A stretch of 64,000 nucleotides of DNA, taken from Metarhizium brunneum. Its lineage: Eukaryota > Ascomycota > Sordariomycetes > Hypocreales > Clavicipitaceae. Under the pieces are notes generated by a model that worked only from the letters and a program-made list of their open reading frames with translations, searched no databases and was not told the origin of the DNA. This document shows, one piece after another, positions 33,510 to 44,329 of this stretch (positions are counted from its first letter, which is position 1; each line of letters opens with the position of its first letter). A program made the position numbers and the translations under genes. The stretch covers positions 186,001 through 250,000 of the forward strand of contig NC_089426.1 in NCBI RefSeq assembly GCF_013426205.1, given 5' to 3'.

Positions 33510-34847
33510 ATGAAGGCTACAACTACCTTTTTCGCTTTCCTTTTTGGACTGGCTACGGCTAGACCACAAGCGCTACAAGCGCCGGAAAATAACAAAGTAC
33601 TAGTAAGTAGCCGGTTACAATACAATTACTAGACTTCAACAAACGTATATATATTCTAGTGTAGCGCTAACACACCTGGAAACCCTAGAGCAAGGCAGAT
33701 TTCGTGCAGAAGTTCAAGGACCGTTTTGTTGACTGTCGTACAGTAAGCAAACTTTAAAAGTTAACAAGTACAGTTCGTGGTATTAGTATACTAATATATT
33801 AACTATTTTAGCAATTTATATCGCAGCAAATTTCTGTAAGTAAACTCTAAAAGTTAATAAGTATAGTTTGTGATATTAGTATACTGATATATTAACTACT
33901 TTAGGGTGTGTCAGGTTATGAAAATTCTGTAAGTACACTCTAAAAGTTAATCAGTATAACTCGTGGTATTAGTATACTAATATATCGACTACTTTAGAAT
34001 GGGGAAATAAAAGAACAATCCGTAAGTAAACTCTTAAAGTTAACAAGTATAATTTATATTAATAATATACTAATATATTAACTACTTTAGTATGAGGGAA
34101 ATGAGGAAAAATCTTCTAGCATTGCATGCCGTATTTATAACGCCAAGGTAAGGAGAAACTTATACCTTAATAAGTCTGATAGTCTTATAATATAAGGCAG
34201 CGCTAATTGAACTATTTGTAGGGCGATGGAGTAAGCGCTCTTTATAAGAAATTTCTTAGCTCGCAGGCTTGCTAATATAACAATTATTTATAGCCTGTAG
34301 ATCTGGATGCATCATGCGAAGATCAGGAAGGTGGCGTGAGTAATATTTCCTACTTTAAACAAGCACGCTAAGATAAGGTATACTAATAAGCATCTATTTC
34401 TAGTGTGAATTTTGTGTTAATAAGGGCAAGAGCAAGACCCCATGTGGGGAAGTAGTAAGTATTACTATACTTATAAAAGCTAATTATATATTAGGTATAC
34501 TTCTAACAAGCAAATTTAGGAGAATTGGACTTGCCAAGCACAAAAACCTCGGATGGGAACTGAAGCTCCTGGAGAAGACGAGGTAAGACGGCTTTCCTAT
34601 AATCAAATTGTTATTTAGTTACTAGGGCGGGCTATAGCTTTGCCGCGGTGACATGTGCTTAGGGGTTGAAGGCCTAGACAGGCGTTAGCTAACGGATTGG
34701 CAGGGCACCCCGCTGGAATGGGATGCTCAGGGTAACTTGGTTGACCCTACTGGCCGTATTATCCACCCGGCGCAGGAGGCAGACAAAGTGCCCAAAAAGG
34801 CTGATGAGTTCATCGGACCATATTTTACGACTGGGAAGCCTAACTAG
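33510..34847 (+). CDS. Secreted cysteine-containing micro-exon protein, unrecognised
   Basis: Eleven exons were assembled: 33510-33602, 33689-33742, 33812-33835, 33905-33928, 33998-34021, 34091-34147, 34222-34230, 34294-34335, 34404-34454, 34520-34582 and 34704-34847, giving 194 residues. Every exon is a multiple of three and every intron is phase 0. The N-terminus is a clear signal peptide (MKATTTFFAFLFGLATA). The mature part has seven Cys and is rich in Glu, Lys and Gly. Exons 3, 4 and 5 are exactly 24 nt, each ending in Ser; exon 6 begins with a fourth such unit. Exon 7 is only 9 nt (Gly-Asp-Gly). The stop at 34845-34847 is a TAG where the parallel position in an upstream duplicated segment is TTG, and a near-copy of that segment continues to a second in-frame stop at 34884. 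No family is recognised; by signal peptide and genomic setting it could be an effector. The model needs transcript support. Confidence 0.72.
33743..34090 (+). repeat. Array of four near-identical 69-nt introns separated by 24-nt exons
   Basis: Introns 33743-33811, 33836-33904, 33929-33997 and 34022-34090 are each exactly 69 nt, start GTAAG and end TTTTAG or CTTTAG. By eye neighbouring introns differ at 8-9 of 69 positions, nearly all transitions, while the first two 24-nt exons between them agree at only about 10 of 24. The unit of duplication is therefore a ~93-bp exon-plus-intron block. Confidence 0.85.
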
Positions 34848-35379
34848 GTTGACGCTACTGGCCGTATTATCCGCACGCCGCAGTAGCAGTGCTAGGGGGA
34901 GGCAACGCGCTAACTAGATATATTCTCACGAGCAGTTACTTATGTCTGCTCTCGACCGAGATGTATCGGAGCTCGGACTATTCTTTTCTTTTCAGTCTTT
35001 ACCGCATTTCTAGGATACTTAGTGTAGTTGCTCAGCTAGTTATTTATACACTTAGTTGAGACTATACCCGGAGAATCGAAAGGTGCCTTGAGCCTCGGAA
35101 ATAAACGTAAGCAGTGCAAAAAAAGCGATATATAAAGGTTTAGGTCTAGAAAAAGGGCTAGGAATTGGTAAGTATCTAGCAATATATAGCTTAATATTAA
35201 TATACTAATAGATTATATTAGAATATATAAAAAGTTATATAGCTTTAGAAAATTATAAAAGTAAAGTTTATTATAAAAGTTAATGTAAAATTTAGTAAAT
35301 TATATTTTAAATTTGGATTTTATTCGCTTTTTTATAATTAATATAATAGCTTTTTCAATATTACACTTGGATTTTACTT
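34848..35379. other. AT-rich flank with decayed duplicates
   Basis: 34848-34886 is a diverged copy of 34740-34778 in the last exon of the micro-exon gene. At 35168-35221 a GTAAG...TTAG segment shares 'attaatatactaata' with the 69-nt introns and may be a decayed relative. The rest is strongly AT-rich 3' flank between convergent genes. Confidence 0.5.
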
Positions 35380-38300
35380 TTATAAAAGCCTTTGATCTTT
35401 CCGCTCTAAGCGCATAAATAGCTCAAGCCTGTCCACACTATACTCTAGCAACTCTCTAAGGGGGCCACTTTGTCGAGACAAGTCGATTGGCCGTCCTCTT
35501 TCCACGATTCTACCTCCATCGAGCACCAAAAGCTCGTCAAAGTCGATAACGGTGGACAGACGATGAGCAATGACTATAACTGTGCACTTTGAGAAGGCTT
35601 TCCTCAGAATCTGCTGCAGGATGGTGTCGGTCGCTATATCCACCGCGCTTGTGGCTTCGTCTAGCACAAGAATTCGGGGTTTGGACAATATTGCTCTTGC
35701 CAAGCAAATGAGCTGTCTCTGACCTTGTGAGATGTTGGACCCGCCGGAAGCCAGAGACATGCTGAGCGGAAAATCTAGTCCAAGTTCTCGCAACGTCTCG
35801 ATTAGTGTTTTGTCAGAGTGGTCACCCGACATGTTGAGGTTGCTTCGTACGGTTCCGCTAAAGAGAAATGGATCCTGGGGAACAATAAAGATGCGTTGGC
35901 GAACATCTACCAATCTCAGGGTAGAAATATCGATGCCATCAACCATAATTCTTCCTTGTCTACTTTCAAGGATTCGAAATAGGGCGAGTGAGAGTGAGGA
36001 TTTTCCGGCGCCTGTTCGGCCGACAATCCCGACACGCTGGCCTGAATGTACAACAAAGTCAATGTTCTTCAGCACCAGAGGAAGATTTGGATATCCAGTG
36101 GAAAAATTCTCGACGATGATTGTACCCGTCTGTGGCCAATTGTCAGGAGCCTCGCAGCCGGCTCTAAATTCGGATGGCAGCTCGTTATATTCTGCGATTC
36201 GATGGGCAGCATTGACGTCGTTTTGAATCACGACTGCTTTTTTTATAAGCAAGCTCATTGATGCAGAGAATTGCCTGGCCACTATCAACGCAAAGCCAGC
36301 TGATCCAGAATTGATGCGACCTGAAGCAGCTCCAAGTGCAATCATTGCTTCGAAAACAACGCCTAGGATGCCGACGCGCAGTTCCATCCATCTCGAGCAG
36401 AGGCAGTCGTACCAAGCTGCTCTGGACGAATCGTCAATAAGAGCATCCATGTGAAGAATATAATCGGCCGATCTTCCAAAAGCTCTAATTACAAGCAGAC
36501 CGTTTGAAGCCAAGGTCGAATGAAGCTGGCTATACAGCGGGGACAGTTGAGTGGAATTGAGCTGTTGTAGTTGTTGTGCGATGGGCATGCAATATTGTGA
36601 GACTCGCCAATATGCCGCAAGTAGCCCAACAGCACAAACACAGGTGTATGGGGATATAAGCATTCTATTCAACATTAGTTCCATCGAGGGTATTCACTGT
36701 CAGCACGTCTTCTACATCGGATTGCTTACCCAGTCGTCATGACAAACACGAGTCTGGCGGTGAGCTCAATTTCGGCACCAATATTGCTCGCTATTCTCAT
36801 ATCGACGACGATAAAGTCTGAACTGAAACGTTTGAGAATCTCGCCGCGAGGATACGTTTCAATCCAATGCAGAGGCGCCTGCAAGATGGAACGAACCATG
36901 CCGCGAAACATCTTTTGAGAAGCCTTGTGACTGACATTATACAGAGCAAAAGACTTGAAGCCGAGCATCAAGGCACTAGCAATCGATACCAGAATATATA
37001 TCCCGATATAATACATGCCTGAACCGTGGGGTTTTCTGCTTCTGTCATCGACAAGCGCAGCTGTGCCGTCCCCGTAGTCAATGGCAAGGCCATCGGTCCA
37101 GTGTTTCAACCACCACGCTCCGCTGTGTGTCACGGCCTCTGATAGGAGAATGACGATTATTGCACATGACCAACTGGATAGGCTGCCCTGTCGCAAATAT
37201 TCGGCAAGGCCACCAAGAGTCGATTTCTGTTGGTGCGCGGTGGTGCCACTCGCGGTCGGTTGATTCCCGACTGAATTTTTGTCAGAGCCACTTTGAGTCC
37301 CGCCGCCTTCAAGGGCTGTGACAGGTTGTACTGGCTTCATGCTGGTTTCGAGTTTCTCGGTTTCGGTGCCTAGTGCCTGTCGATTTGAAAGATGCATAAC
37401 AAAACTTGCAAATGGCTGGCACATGGCAACGTGATGGGTGACCATGATCAACGTCCTTCCCTGTGCAAGTTGGCCGAGCAATGCCTGTTCCAAGACATGT
37501 TTTCGAACCGATGAGTCGATGGCTGATAGAATATCTCCAATTAATATAGTGCTAGCTTTCGAATATAGTGCTCTAGCCAAACACACCCGCCAGCGTTGCC
37601 CTCCGCTTAATGATGTTCCCTTGGGGCCGACATCAGTTGCATCGCCATTGGGCAAATTTCGGACATCTTTGTCCAACGCACAAGCTTTGACAACGTCAAG
37701 ATACCTCGCTGGATCATACGAACAGCCAAATAAGATGTTCTCCATGAGGGACGTACGCTCTAGCCATGTCGGCTGAGACACAACCGCAACCGGAGATGAT
37801 GTGGGCAAGGTAGTGGCCTGACCATTGCTACAAGGTGCATGAATAGAGCCAGACACTACGTCTGCTTCGCCTAAAATTGCATTCAACACGAGGTTCTTGC
37901 CCGACCCGGTTCCGCCGGCTATAATTGACAGCTTACCACGCGGAAACTGTAAAGACAAGTTGTTGAGGGAAAAGGTTGACGACCGCGCGCCTCCAAAGGA
38001 TTTGGATGGCCATGAAACCGTCACATCTTTAAAAACGACGGATTCCGATGGCACAATGGCGTCTTGTTTCTCTGGTAGCTTCAGGAAAGCTTCTAGTCTC
38101 TCACAACTGGCCCAACACTCCAAGAGATATGACCATGTCAACGGCAGTACAGCAAGGTCAGCTTGAAGCTTTTGTAGTAATCCAAGGGATGTAAACGCAA
38201 TTGAGGCTGTCAATCTCCCGGTTCGGTATGAATAAAGGGCAATGGGTAGAATGCCTAGTATTAGGGGGCAGATATTGGCCAAGACGACGACGATGCACAT

Positions 38301-39921
38301 GGTAACTGAGCTCCGCCGCATCTGGTCCATCTCCCCTTGCCGAATATCCAGGAGTCTATTCTCCCATTGGGATTCAAATACTCCAAGACGTATATCACGG
38401 ATACCTTGCAGTGCTTCCGAGAGCAAGTTGGACCTCTGGTCTCGATACTTCATCAAACCATGGTAGGACTTTGAGTAGGTTGCCGAGATTTTGAAGTTGA
38501 GCGCTGTTGTAACAATTGTACAGATGATGGTTAATGTTATAGCTTGCCATCCAATCAGTTGTGCCAAGGCCATCACCGTGAAAAATAACTTGATAAATGA
38601 TAGGGGGATCAGTATGTTCTGGCTGCAGACGGCCGAAACTTTGCCACTAGTTGCGCAGCTTTAGCCACGCGTCCAAATTGGTGCTTACCAAGATAAGACT
38701 CACGTATCAAGTTGTAAATGATTGTCAATAGACTTTGTAAAGCTCGGTGGATCTTGGCGAGACTGCTGTTGAGAACTCCTGTCTTCGGGCTGACCCTCGC
38801 TGAAGTTTGGTAACTTTAAGGTTTTGCGGTATACGAGGGAGCTCAACACGGCTTGCATAGGAATTTGGAATTGGGACATGGTAAACCACTGCACCAGCTC
38901 TCGTATCCAAACTTCTGCAATGAGACTAAGACCGTACAAGACGCTATAAAGAGTAAGGCTTCGATCCAATTGGTTTTGCTCCAAGGCTTGCAGCAAGTAA
39001 AAGAGCGCATATTGTGGCACAAGTTGCGTCACAGCTTTCATGGCGACAAGAACCCATTGCTTCAGGAGCTGCGGAGAGTAGGCATGAAGCAGCCAAGTCC
39101 AAAGCTTTTGATCAGATCGGTAATCAGGCAACTTATGCATTAAATGACCTGTGTGAAGAGAACTGCCGAGTAGTGGTAGTTTATCCTTGCTTGTAGAAGA
39201 CCCTCGCAACTTGTGGAATATTTTCCTTTCCCATGAGAATGTCAACAGGTCAAGCAAGTGGGCAGTGGAGATTCGGGCGGTTGGTTTCCCTGAAGTAGAC
39301 ATATCCGGGTGCTGAGGATGCAAAAGAAAGCCTACAGTTTGTAAAAAAAGTCCTGCTACTTGCCACGGCCTCCAATATTCTCCTTGATTCAGCTGTTGAC
39401 TTTGCGTCAGAAAAAAAGTCGCTTGTTGGGCAAGCAACATGATGCTGGAGGCAGCCCCGGATACAGCTACGCGAAAGGAGGTCGCGTACCTGTCGGCACT
39501 TATCATGCTGGATACAAGGTAGCACAATTGAAGGCTCCAGTTGAACACCTTGAAAAGAACGTCAGAACTCCAGGCCAAAGCAATCTTGGTTGGAGTCGCT
39601 TACTTGTGGCCAGGCACACCATGATTCTTGGTTCTCCTTTTCGATACAAGTTGATACATGGTCGACAGTGAACCCTGGTCTTGCGGCAGCAATGGCGGCC
39701 CCGACAGATGAAAGCACAAGAGATAGCCTGGTCGACCTTTGATATCTGGTTTTTGAGACAGTCGATACATGGCTGCGTTGACCAGAGATGTATGGGTTGA
39801 AAGCAGCTGCGCTGGCGACGAAGGCATGACAGGCTAGGATAGCATGGACTGCTGAGCAAACGATGCTTGGCCAATCTTTGGGTACAAGGTGGTAACATTT
39901 CTCCATGGCAGAGACTACCAT
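35380..39921 (-). CDS. ABC-C (MRP-type) transporter
   Basis: Four exons on the minus strand: 39604-39921, 38704-39548, 36730-38622 and 35380-36664, giving about 1446 residues, normal for a full MRP-type exporter. The order is N-terminal hydrophobic TMD0-like segment, TMD1, NBD1, TMD2, NBD2. NBD2 is canonical: Walker A GRTGAGKSS, a variant signature ISQGQRQ and Walker B ILVLDEATSAVD with the catalytic Glu. NBD1 is degenerate: its Walker A reads GGTGSGKN (Asn for the usual Ser/Thr) and the Walker B end reads IGDILSAID, although LSGGQRW is intact. It thus probably has one hydrolysing and one non-hydrolysing site, as in many ABC-C proteins. The start is uncertain; 39921 is the first in-frame ATG but upstream exons are possible. 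It adjoins UstYa, peptidase and hydroxylase genes and may export their product. Confidence 0.87.
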
Positions 39922-41214
39922 GCTTGCCGGTCTGGCGCTGACGAATTTGATGGCAAAAGGTTTGCGGATAGTAGCGATGGTCTCTCTCTGTGTCGCCACT
40001 AGTTGTAGGGGCAAAGGAGCATGTAATTTGAGAGCTTTACGACCGCGGAAGATGATGGCTGATGCTGAAATTTGCACCCAGCCATGTTAAAAACTACACA
40101 TGCAGCCTTGTGCTGACGCTTCTCCTGACGGGGGTGAAGGGATGTGCGAGGCTGGGGCTCCTACTTGGGTGAACCACACCGCACAACTCTCGGGTACCAG
40201 ATACGATACGTCTCTTGATTCCGAGCACTGTGTGACATCTAGGGGTGTGCGACAAATACAGTCATCTGACTGGATGAAGGACCCTGCCCGAATACCTCAT
40301 CTGCATGTCGGAGGTAGCGGTCCAAAATCCTCTGGGTTCGGCCGGTCTCAAACCCGTCAAATATTTCCACCATCAGACCCAACAAGTTCTGCTCGCTTGC
40401 AAGTCCTGCATATGTCTGGTACTGGACAGAGTGAGGCGGGGTTGTGGGCTTACATTGGCTGACGTTACAGATCTGTCATGGACGACATTTTGGATCTGCA
40501 TGTTGGCTCGCTCATCAGGCCATCACACAAAAGTCCTGTCGTAGACAAGCACACAAGTACTCCTTATGTATCACGTTTCACGCAGACGAAGCGAGGTCAC
40601 ATCGCACGGCTGAGATGGCTGCCGTCGGACAAGACAAGTCTGGTCAGTGAAACATACCCGCATCCCCAACCAATCTTTACATGTATGTACTGGCCCCGTT
40701 CGGGTAGAGACTGGCTGGGAGTGTTCGGAATTGACGGGAACAGATGGGTACCTGTCCCATTGACCCTATCGCAGCTGATATTGTTGGATTGGAAATACAT
40801 CAGCGATTTACACAGCGGAAAAGCTCAGTGGTTATTGTAGAGGCCTTTGGGTCCTCAATTGAACTAACTTGACGATATTGACGATGGATTCAATTCTCTG
40901 TTCAACACCATAAAACTCCGACAATTGACCCTTTTTAATACCCTACGTGACCGTGAATCCCAACGCTAGATCGACGAGCCCCAATGGGCAACTATCGTGA
41001 CCATCAGCCTCCGAACATCACCTTTTTCAACCAACAGATATGAGGTATGGGGTAGGTATCTGGAAAGTAGGAAAGTATGAGAGACATATTCTTGCTCATG
41101 ACTGCTAGAAATCGACAACAAGATACCACAATAGACCAAGTAGCACATTGACGTGTCGTCGTCCAGTAGTTGTCCATGGAATTGCCGCTGCGCAAAAGCA
41201 TCAATCAAAGTCAT
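39922..41214. other. Intergenic, no gene supported
   Basis: It contains the promoter of the ABC transporter. A 120-codon open stretch at 40478-40840 (plus) has no recognisable feature. Confidence 0.45.
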
Positions 41215-41934
41215 TCAAAGGTAATCGGATTCTAATCTAATACCAGACATGACTCCTCTTGAACTTCGGGAAAGAAACAGACTGCCGCAGTGATTAATGT
41301 GCTTCTCACTGTCATATCGAGGCTCAACTAGGACTCCGTTGAATTGAGACCGAAATTGCTTTCTCCAGTAGAAAAAGCAGTGTGCTATATGCCATTCCGC
41401 GGTTGAGTAGAACCTGAAGGTGTAATCGTCCACGTGGTTCCCTATTTCTCCTGGAGATATCTCCAATGTGTGGTTTGAGTCGGTCCAATATCGCCAGCTG
41501 CCGTGAGGGCCATCACCCAAGTTTTCGAACTCAATAGTGAGCTGCTCGTCTCGACATTGCGCTGGCAACCAGGCTGCGGCGAGAGAGTCGTACTTGCAAC
41601 CCATTGCGCGTGCCTCGGCAAGAGTGATTCCGCAATTGCAGCTCCCCAAAGCAGCTTGTCTCCTTTGGCTGTTTGAATCATTGATAATTTCTCTGCTATT
41701 ACATATCGTGGCCGGGCGCAGCATCGTCACCAGTCCCGGTATAGCGAAACCGACCAGGATAAGATCCTTCAGGATGCACCAAGGGGATAGAAAATATCGC
41801 GTGAGCCAGGTATTGATGCTTTTGCGCCTGTCATAGTCCAGTCGGCCATAGCGTCGTTCGTGTTCCTTTTATCAACAATCAGGGGCACACTCTTATAAAG
41901 TAAATTTTCGTGTTGATTCACTCACATCCTCCAT
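41215..41934 (-). CDS. Membrane protein with two HxxHC motifs, distant UstYa-like
   Basis: Two exons on the minus strand: 41926-41934 (only nine bases, MED) and 41215-41865, giving 219 residues. The tiny first exon is the minimal model; an open frame continues upstream of it, so the true start may lie further right behind another exon. One membrane helix (LILVGFAIPGLVTML) follows a basic RYGRLDYDRRKS stretch. The lumenal part carries CNCGITLAEARAMGC, AAAWLPAQC and two histidine motifs, HIAHC at 162-166 and HINHC at 192-196. That paired spacing is the hallmark of UstYa/DUF3328 oxidative cyclases, although the surrounding sequence belongs to a different, widespread fungal family of unknown function. 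It lies between the ABC transporter and the peptidase. Confidence 0.75.
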
Positions 41935-42330
41935 GCTTCTTATTTCGAATGCCTTCCAGTATCCTCGGCCGGCGTAGAAAAGGTCAGAAAAGAGCAAAGG
42001 CAGTGCGTGCTTGTCGGAATAAGATTGATGAGCGTCGGGTGAAGAAGCGGAGCACCCTCTTTCGGTTCACCTGTTACTACCCGGGGTGGTGTGGAAAAGA
42101 TCCTTGTTGCGTCAATCGCCATGGCGACTTGATAGCTTGGCAAGGCATTGTGCAAGGGTGAATAAGCTGCATACCGTCAACGACTAAGGTCTGGTCAAGT
42201 CCTGTTTTCGCACGCGGGTTGTAGTGGCGTAACAGAACTCGGCTGGATGCCAACCCGTCTTTGCAGCGGGCTGATTTTATGAGCTCCAACTCGACCATTA
42301 TCTGTTTGATAGTTTTTAAAAGCTATCACC

Positions 42331-44181
42331 ATGATCTTCAGAATGAATCTTGCCACTTTTCTCGCCGTGACGAAGCTGTTCCTTATGGCTTGTGAAGCCA
42401 CTGAGCAATGGGAAAGGATACCTGGAGGCTGGAATGTAGCCAGCAAACCGACGCCAGATACTATTGCTACATTCACTCTGGCATTGAACATGGAAAATAT
42501 TGACTTTTTGGCTTCGGAACTTTTGGATATCTCCGATACGGAAAGCCCCAATTATGGGAAACATTGGGATCAAGCAGATGTATATTCAAGATTTGCTCCT
42601 TCTAATGCAACCGTCTCAACCACCCTGGATTGGCTGGTTGGCGGAGGTGTTCAAAATTACACAGTCGATTGGATATTCATTGACTTCACTACAACTATTG
42701 CTACAGCAGACAGTCTTTTGAACGCGTCATACCACTACTACACGAATAATGTGACGACAGAGCTTCGAACGGCGAGCTATTCTGTCCCCGAAAGAATCCA
42801 AAACAGCGCTCTGCTCATATCTCCTGGAACTTATTTAGGAGTGCCAAATTCGGTGCCACTATCGCTTCGTCCATACGGAGCTCGTGAGCCGCTTCAACGC
42901 TCTGTTGTATCAAAGGATGACAACCCATGTCTTCAAGCAATAAGTCCGTCATGTCTCAAACACATGTACAAAGTAGCAAACTATACTCCCCATGAAGGGT
43001 CGGGTAGCACTATCGGGTTCTCGAGCTTCCTCAATCAATCAGCTCTTTACAATGACCTCTTCGAGTTCGAAAGACATTTTGCTATCCCGGGTCAGAATAT
43101 TTCTGTTGAACTGGTTGCGGGTGGTATAGATAACCAGAATGAGTCTACAGCACAGTTTGCAGAGGCCGACCTGGACGCTCAAACTATTGTTGGTATTGCT
43201 CATCCGCTGCCAGTTACGCAGTTCATAATCAGTGGGAATCCGTACGTGTATTTCACTAAAACAAATTTCTCAATCACTTACTTTCATTTTAGACCATTTA
43301 TTCCAAATATCGATCACAAGACGGAGAATCGAAACTTCAATGAGCCGTATGTCCCTTATTACAGGCACCTTTTGTCACGGTCAAAGAGTGACCTCCCATA
43401 TGTCATCTCCAACTCATATGGTGAACAGGAGGACTCGGTGCCAATCAGATATGCCTTGCTTACCTGCAATCTAATTGGCTTTTTGGGCCTCCGAGGAGTA
43501 ACAGTTGTGCAGTCTTCCGGAGACACTGGAGTGGGAAGCGGTTGTTTGGCACCCGACCTCGGGACTGCCGAATTCTATCCCATTTTCCCTGCCACTTGCC
43601 CATGGATAACAAGCGTTGGCGGTACAGTTGGATTTTCACCGGAATCTGCTTGGAAAGGGAGCTCTGGTGGATTCAGCCGCTACTTTTCCCGACCTTCTTA
43701 TCAAGACGCCACAGTCTGCAGGTACATGGACATGGTGGCTTCCGAAACATATGCATACTATGGAAAGTACACAAACTGGAACGGACGTGCATTTCCAGAT
43801 GTTGCCGCTCATAGCCTATCTCCAGACTTTCAAGTTGTGTATCGAGGACTGGTTGCGATGAGCGGCGGGACGAGTGCATCAGCACCAGTCTGGGCAGGCA
43901 TTGTAGCCCTGCTCAATGATGCAAGGCTGCGAGCTGGCAAGCCAGTTCTCGGATGGCTGAATCCGCTTCTTTATGCCCGGGGATTCCTGTCGTTGAACGA
44001 CATTACTGAGGGTTTCAGTGAAGGTTGCCATGGTATAAATCCAGGCACAAATGCTACTGAGCCAGACGGGGCTGGAATAATCCCAGGGGCCAGATGGAAT
44101 GCGACAACAGGCTGGGACCCTGTAACTGGGTTGGGCACCCCGGATTTTCAGAAGTTGAAGCATCTTGTCCTGAGCCTCTAA
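42331..44181 (+). CDS. Secreted S53 (sedolisin/tripeptidyl-peptidase) family protease
   Basis: Two exons, 42331-43241 and 43293-44181, give 599 residues. The 51-nt intron has a length divisible by three and no stop, so the whole 616-codon frame is also open; splicing restores the conserved GNPPFIPNID junction. A signal peptide precedes a pro-domain with ESPNYGKHW. The catalytic domain has the Glu/Asp block FAEADLDAQTI, the oxyanion Asp in SSGDTGVG and the nucleophile Ser in GGTSASAPVWAG. Calcium-site residues near TGWDPVTGLGTP close the domain. Such enzymes work at acid pH on peptides, removing tripeptides or cutting internally. Sitting among UstYa-like genes it may trim the cluster peptide, though a general nutritional role is possible. 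Confidence 0.9.
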   Translation: MIFRMNLATFLAVTKLFLMACEATEQWERIPGGWNVASKPTPDTIATFTLALNMENIDFLASELLDISDTESPNYGKHWDQADVYSRFAPSNATVSTTLDWLVGGGVQNYTVDWIFIDFTTTIATADSLLNASYHYYTNNVTTELRTASYSVPERIQNSALLISPGTYLGVPNSVPLSLRPYGAREPLQRSVVSKDDNPCLQAISPSCLKHMYKVANYTPHEGSGSTIGFSSFLNQSALYNDLFEFERHFAIPGQNISVELVAGGIDNQNESTAQFAEADLDAQTIVGIAHPLPVTQFIISGNPYVYFTKTNFSITYFHFRPFIPNIDHKTENRNFNEPYVPYYRHLLSRSKSDLPYVISNSYGEQEDSVPIRYALLTCNLIGFLGLRGVTVVQSSGDTGVGSGCLAPDLGTAEFYPIFPATCPWITSVGGTVGFSPESAWKGSSGGFSRYFSRPSYQDATVCRYMDMVASETYAYYGKYTNWNGRAFPDVAAHSLSPDFQVVYRGLVAMSGGTSASAPVWAGIVALLNDARLRAGKPVLGWLNPLLYARGFLSLNDITEGFSEGCHGINPGTNATEPDGAGIIPGARWNATTGWDPVTGLGTPDFQKLKHLVLSL

Positions 44182-44329
44182 GCCTTTCTTGCAACAATAT
44201 ATGTACTCTCTCGATCCTGGCGCACATAGTCCGCCCAGAAGTAAACAAGATTACTACCGCGTCGCCTAGTTTAGGTATTATGTGCCCCTCGATGCATGCC
44301 CAGTGACTCTGGGAAAAAAAAATCTACAT

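Noticed and set aside
34723..34917. 64-codon plus-strand open frame
   Set aside because: It is an out-of-frame shadow of the duplicated last exon of the micro-exon gene.
40478..40840. 120-codon plus-strand open frame
   Set aside because: No recognisable feature or splice partner upstream of the ABC transporter.
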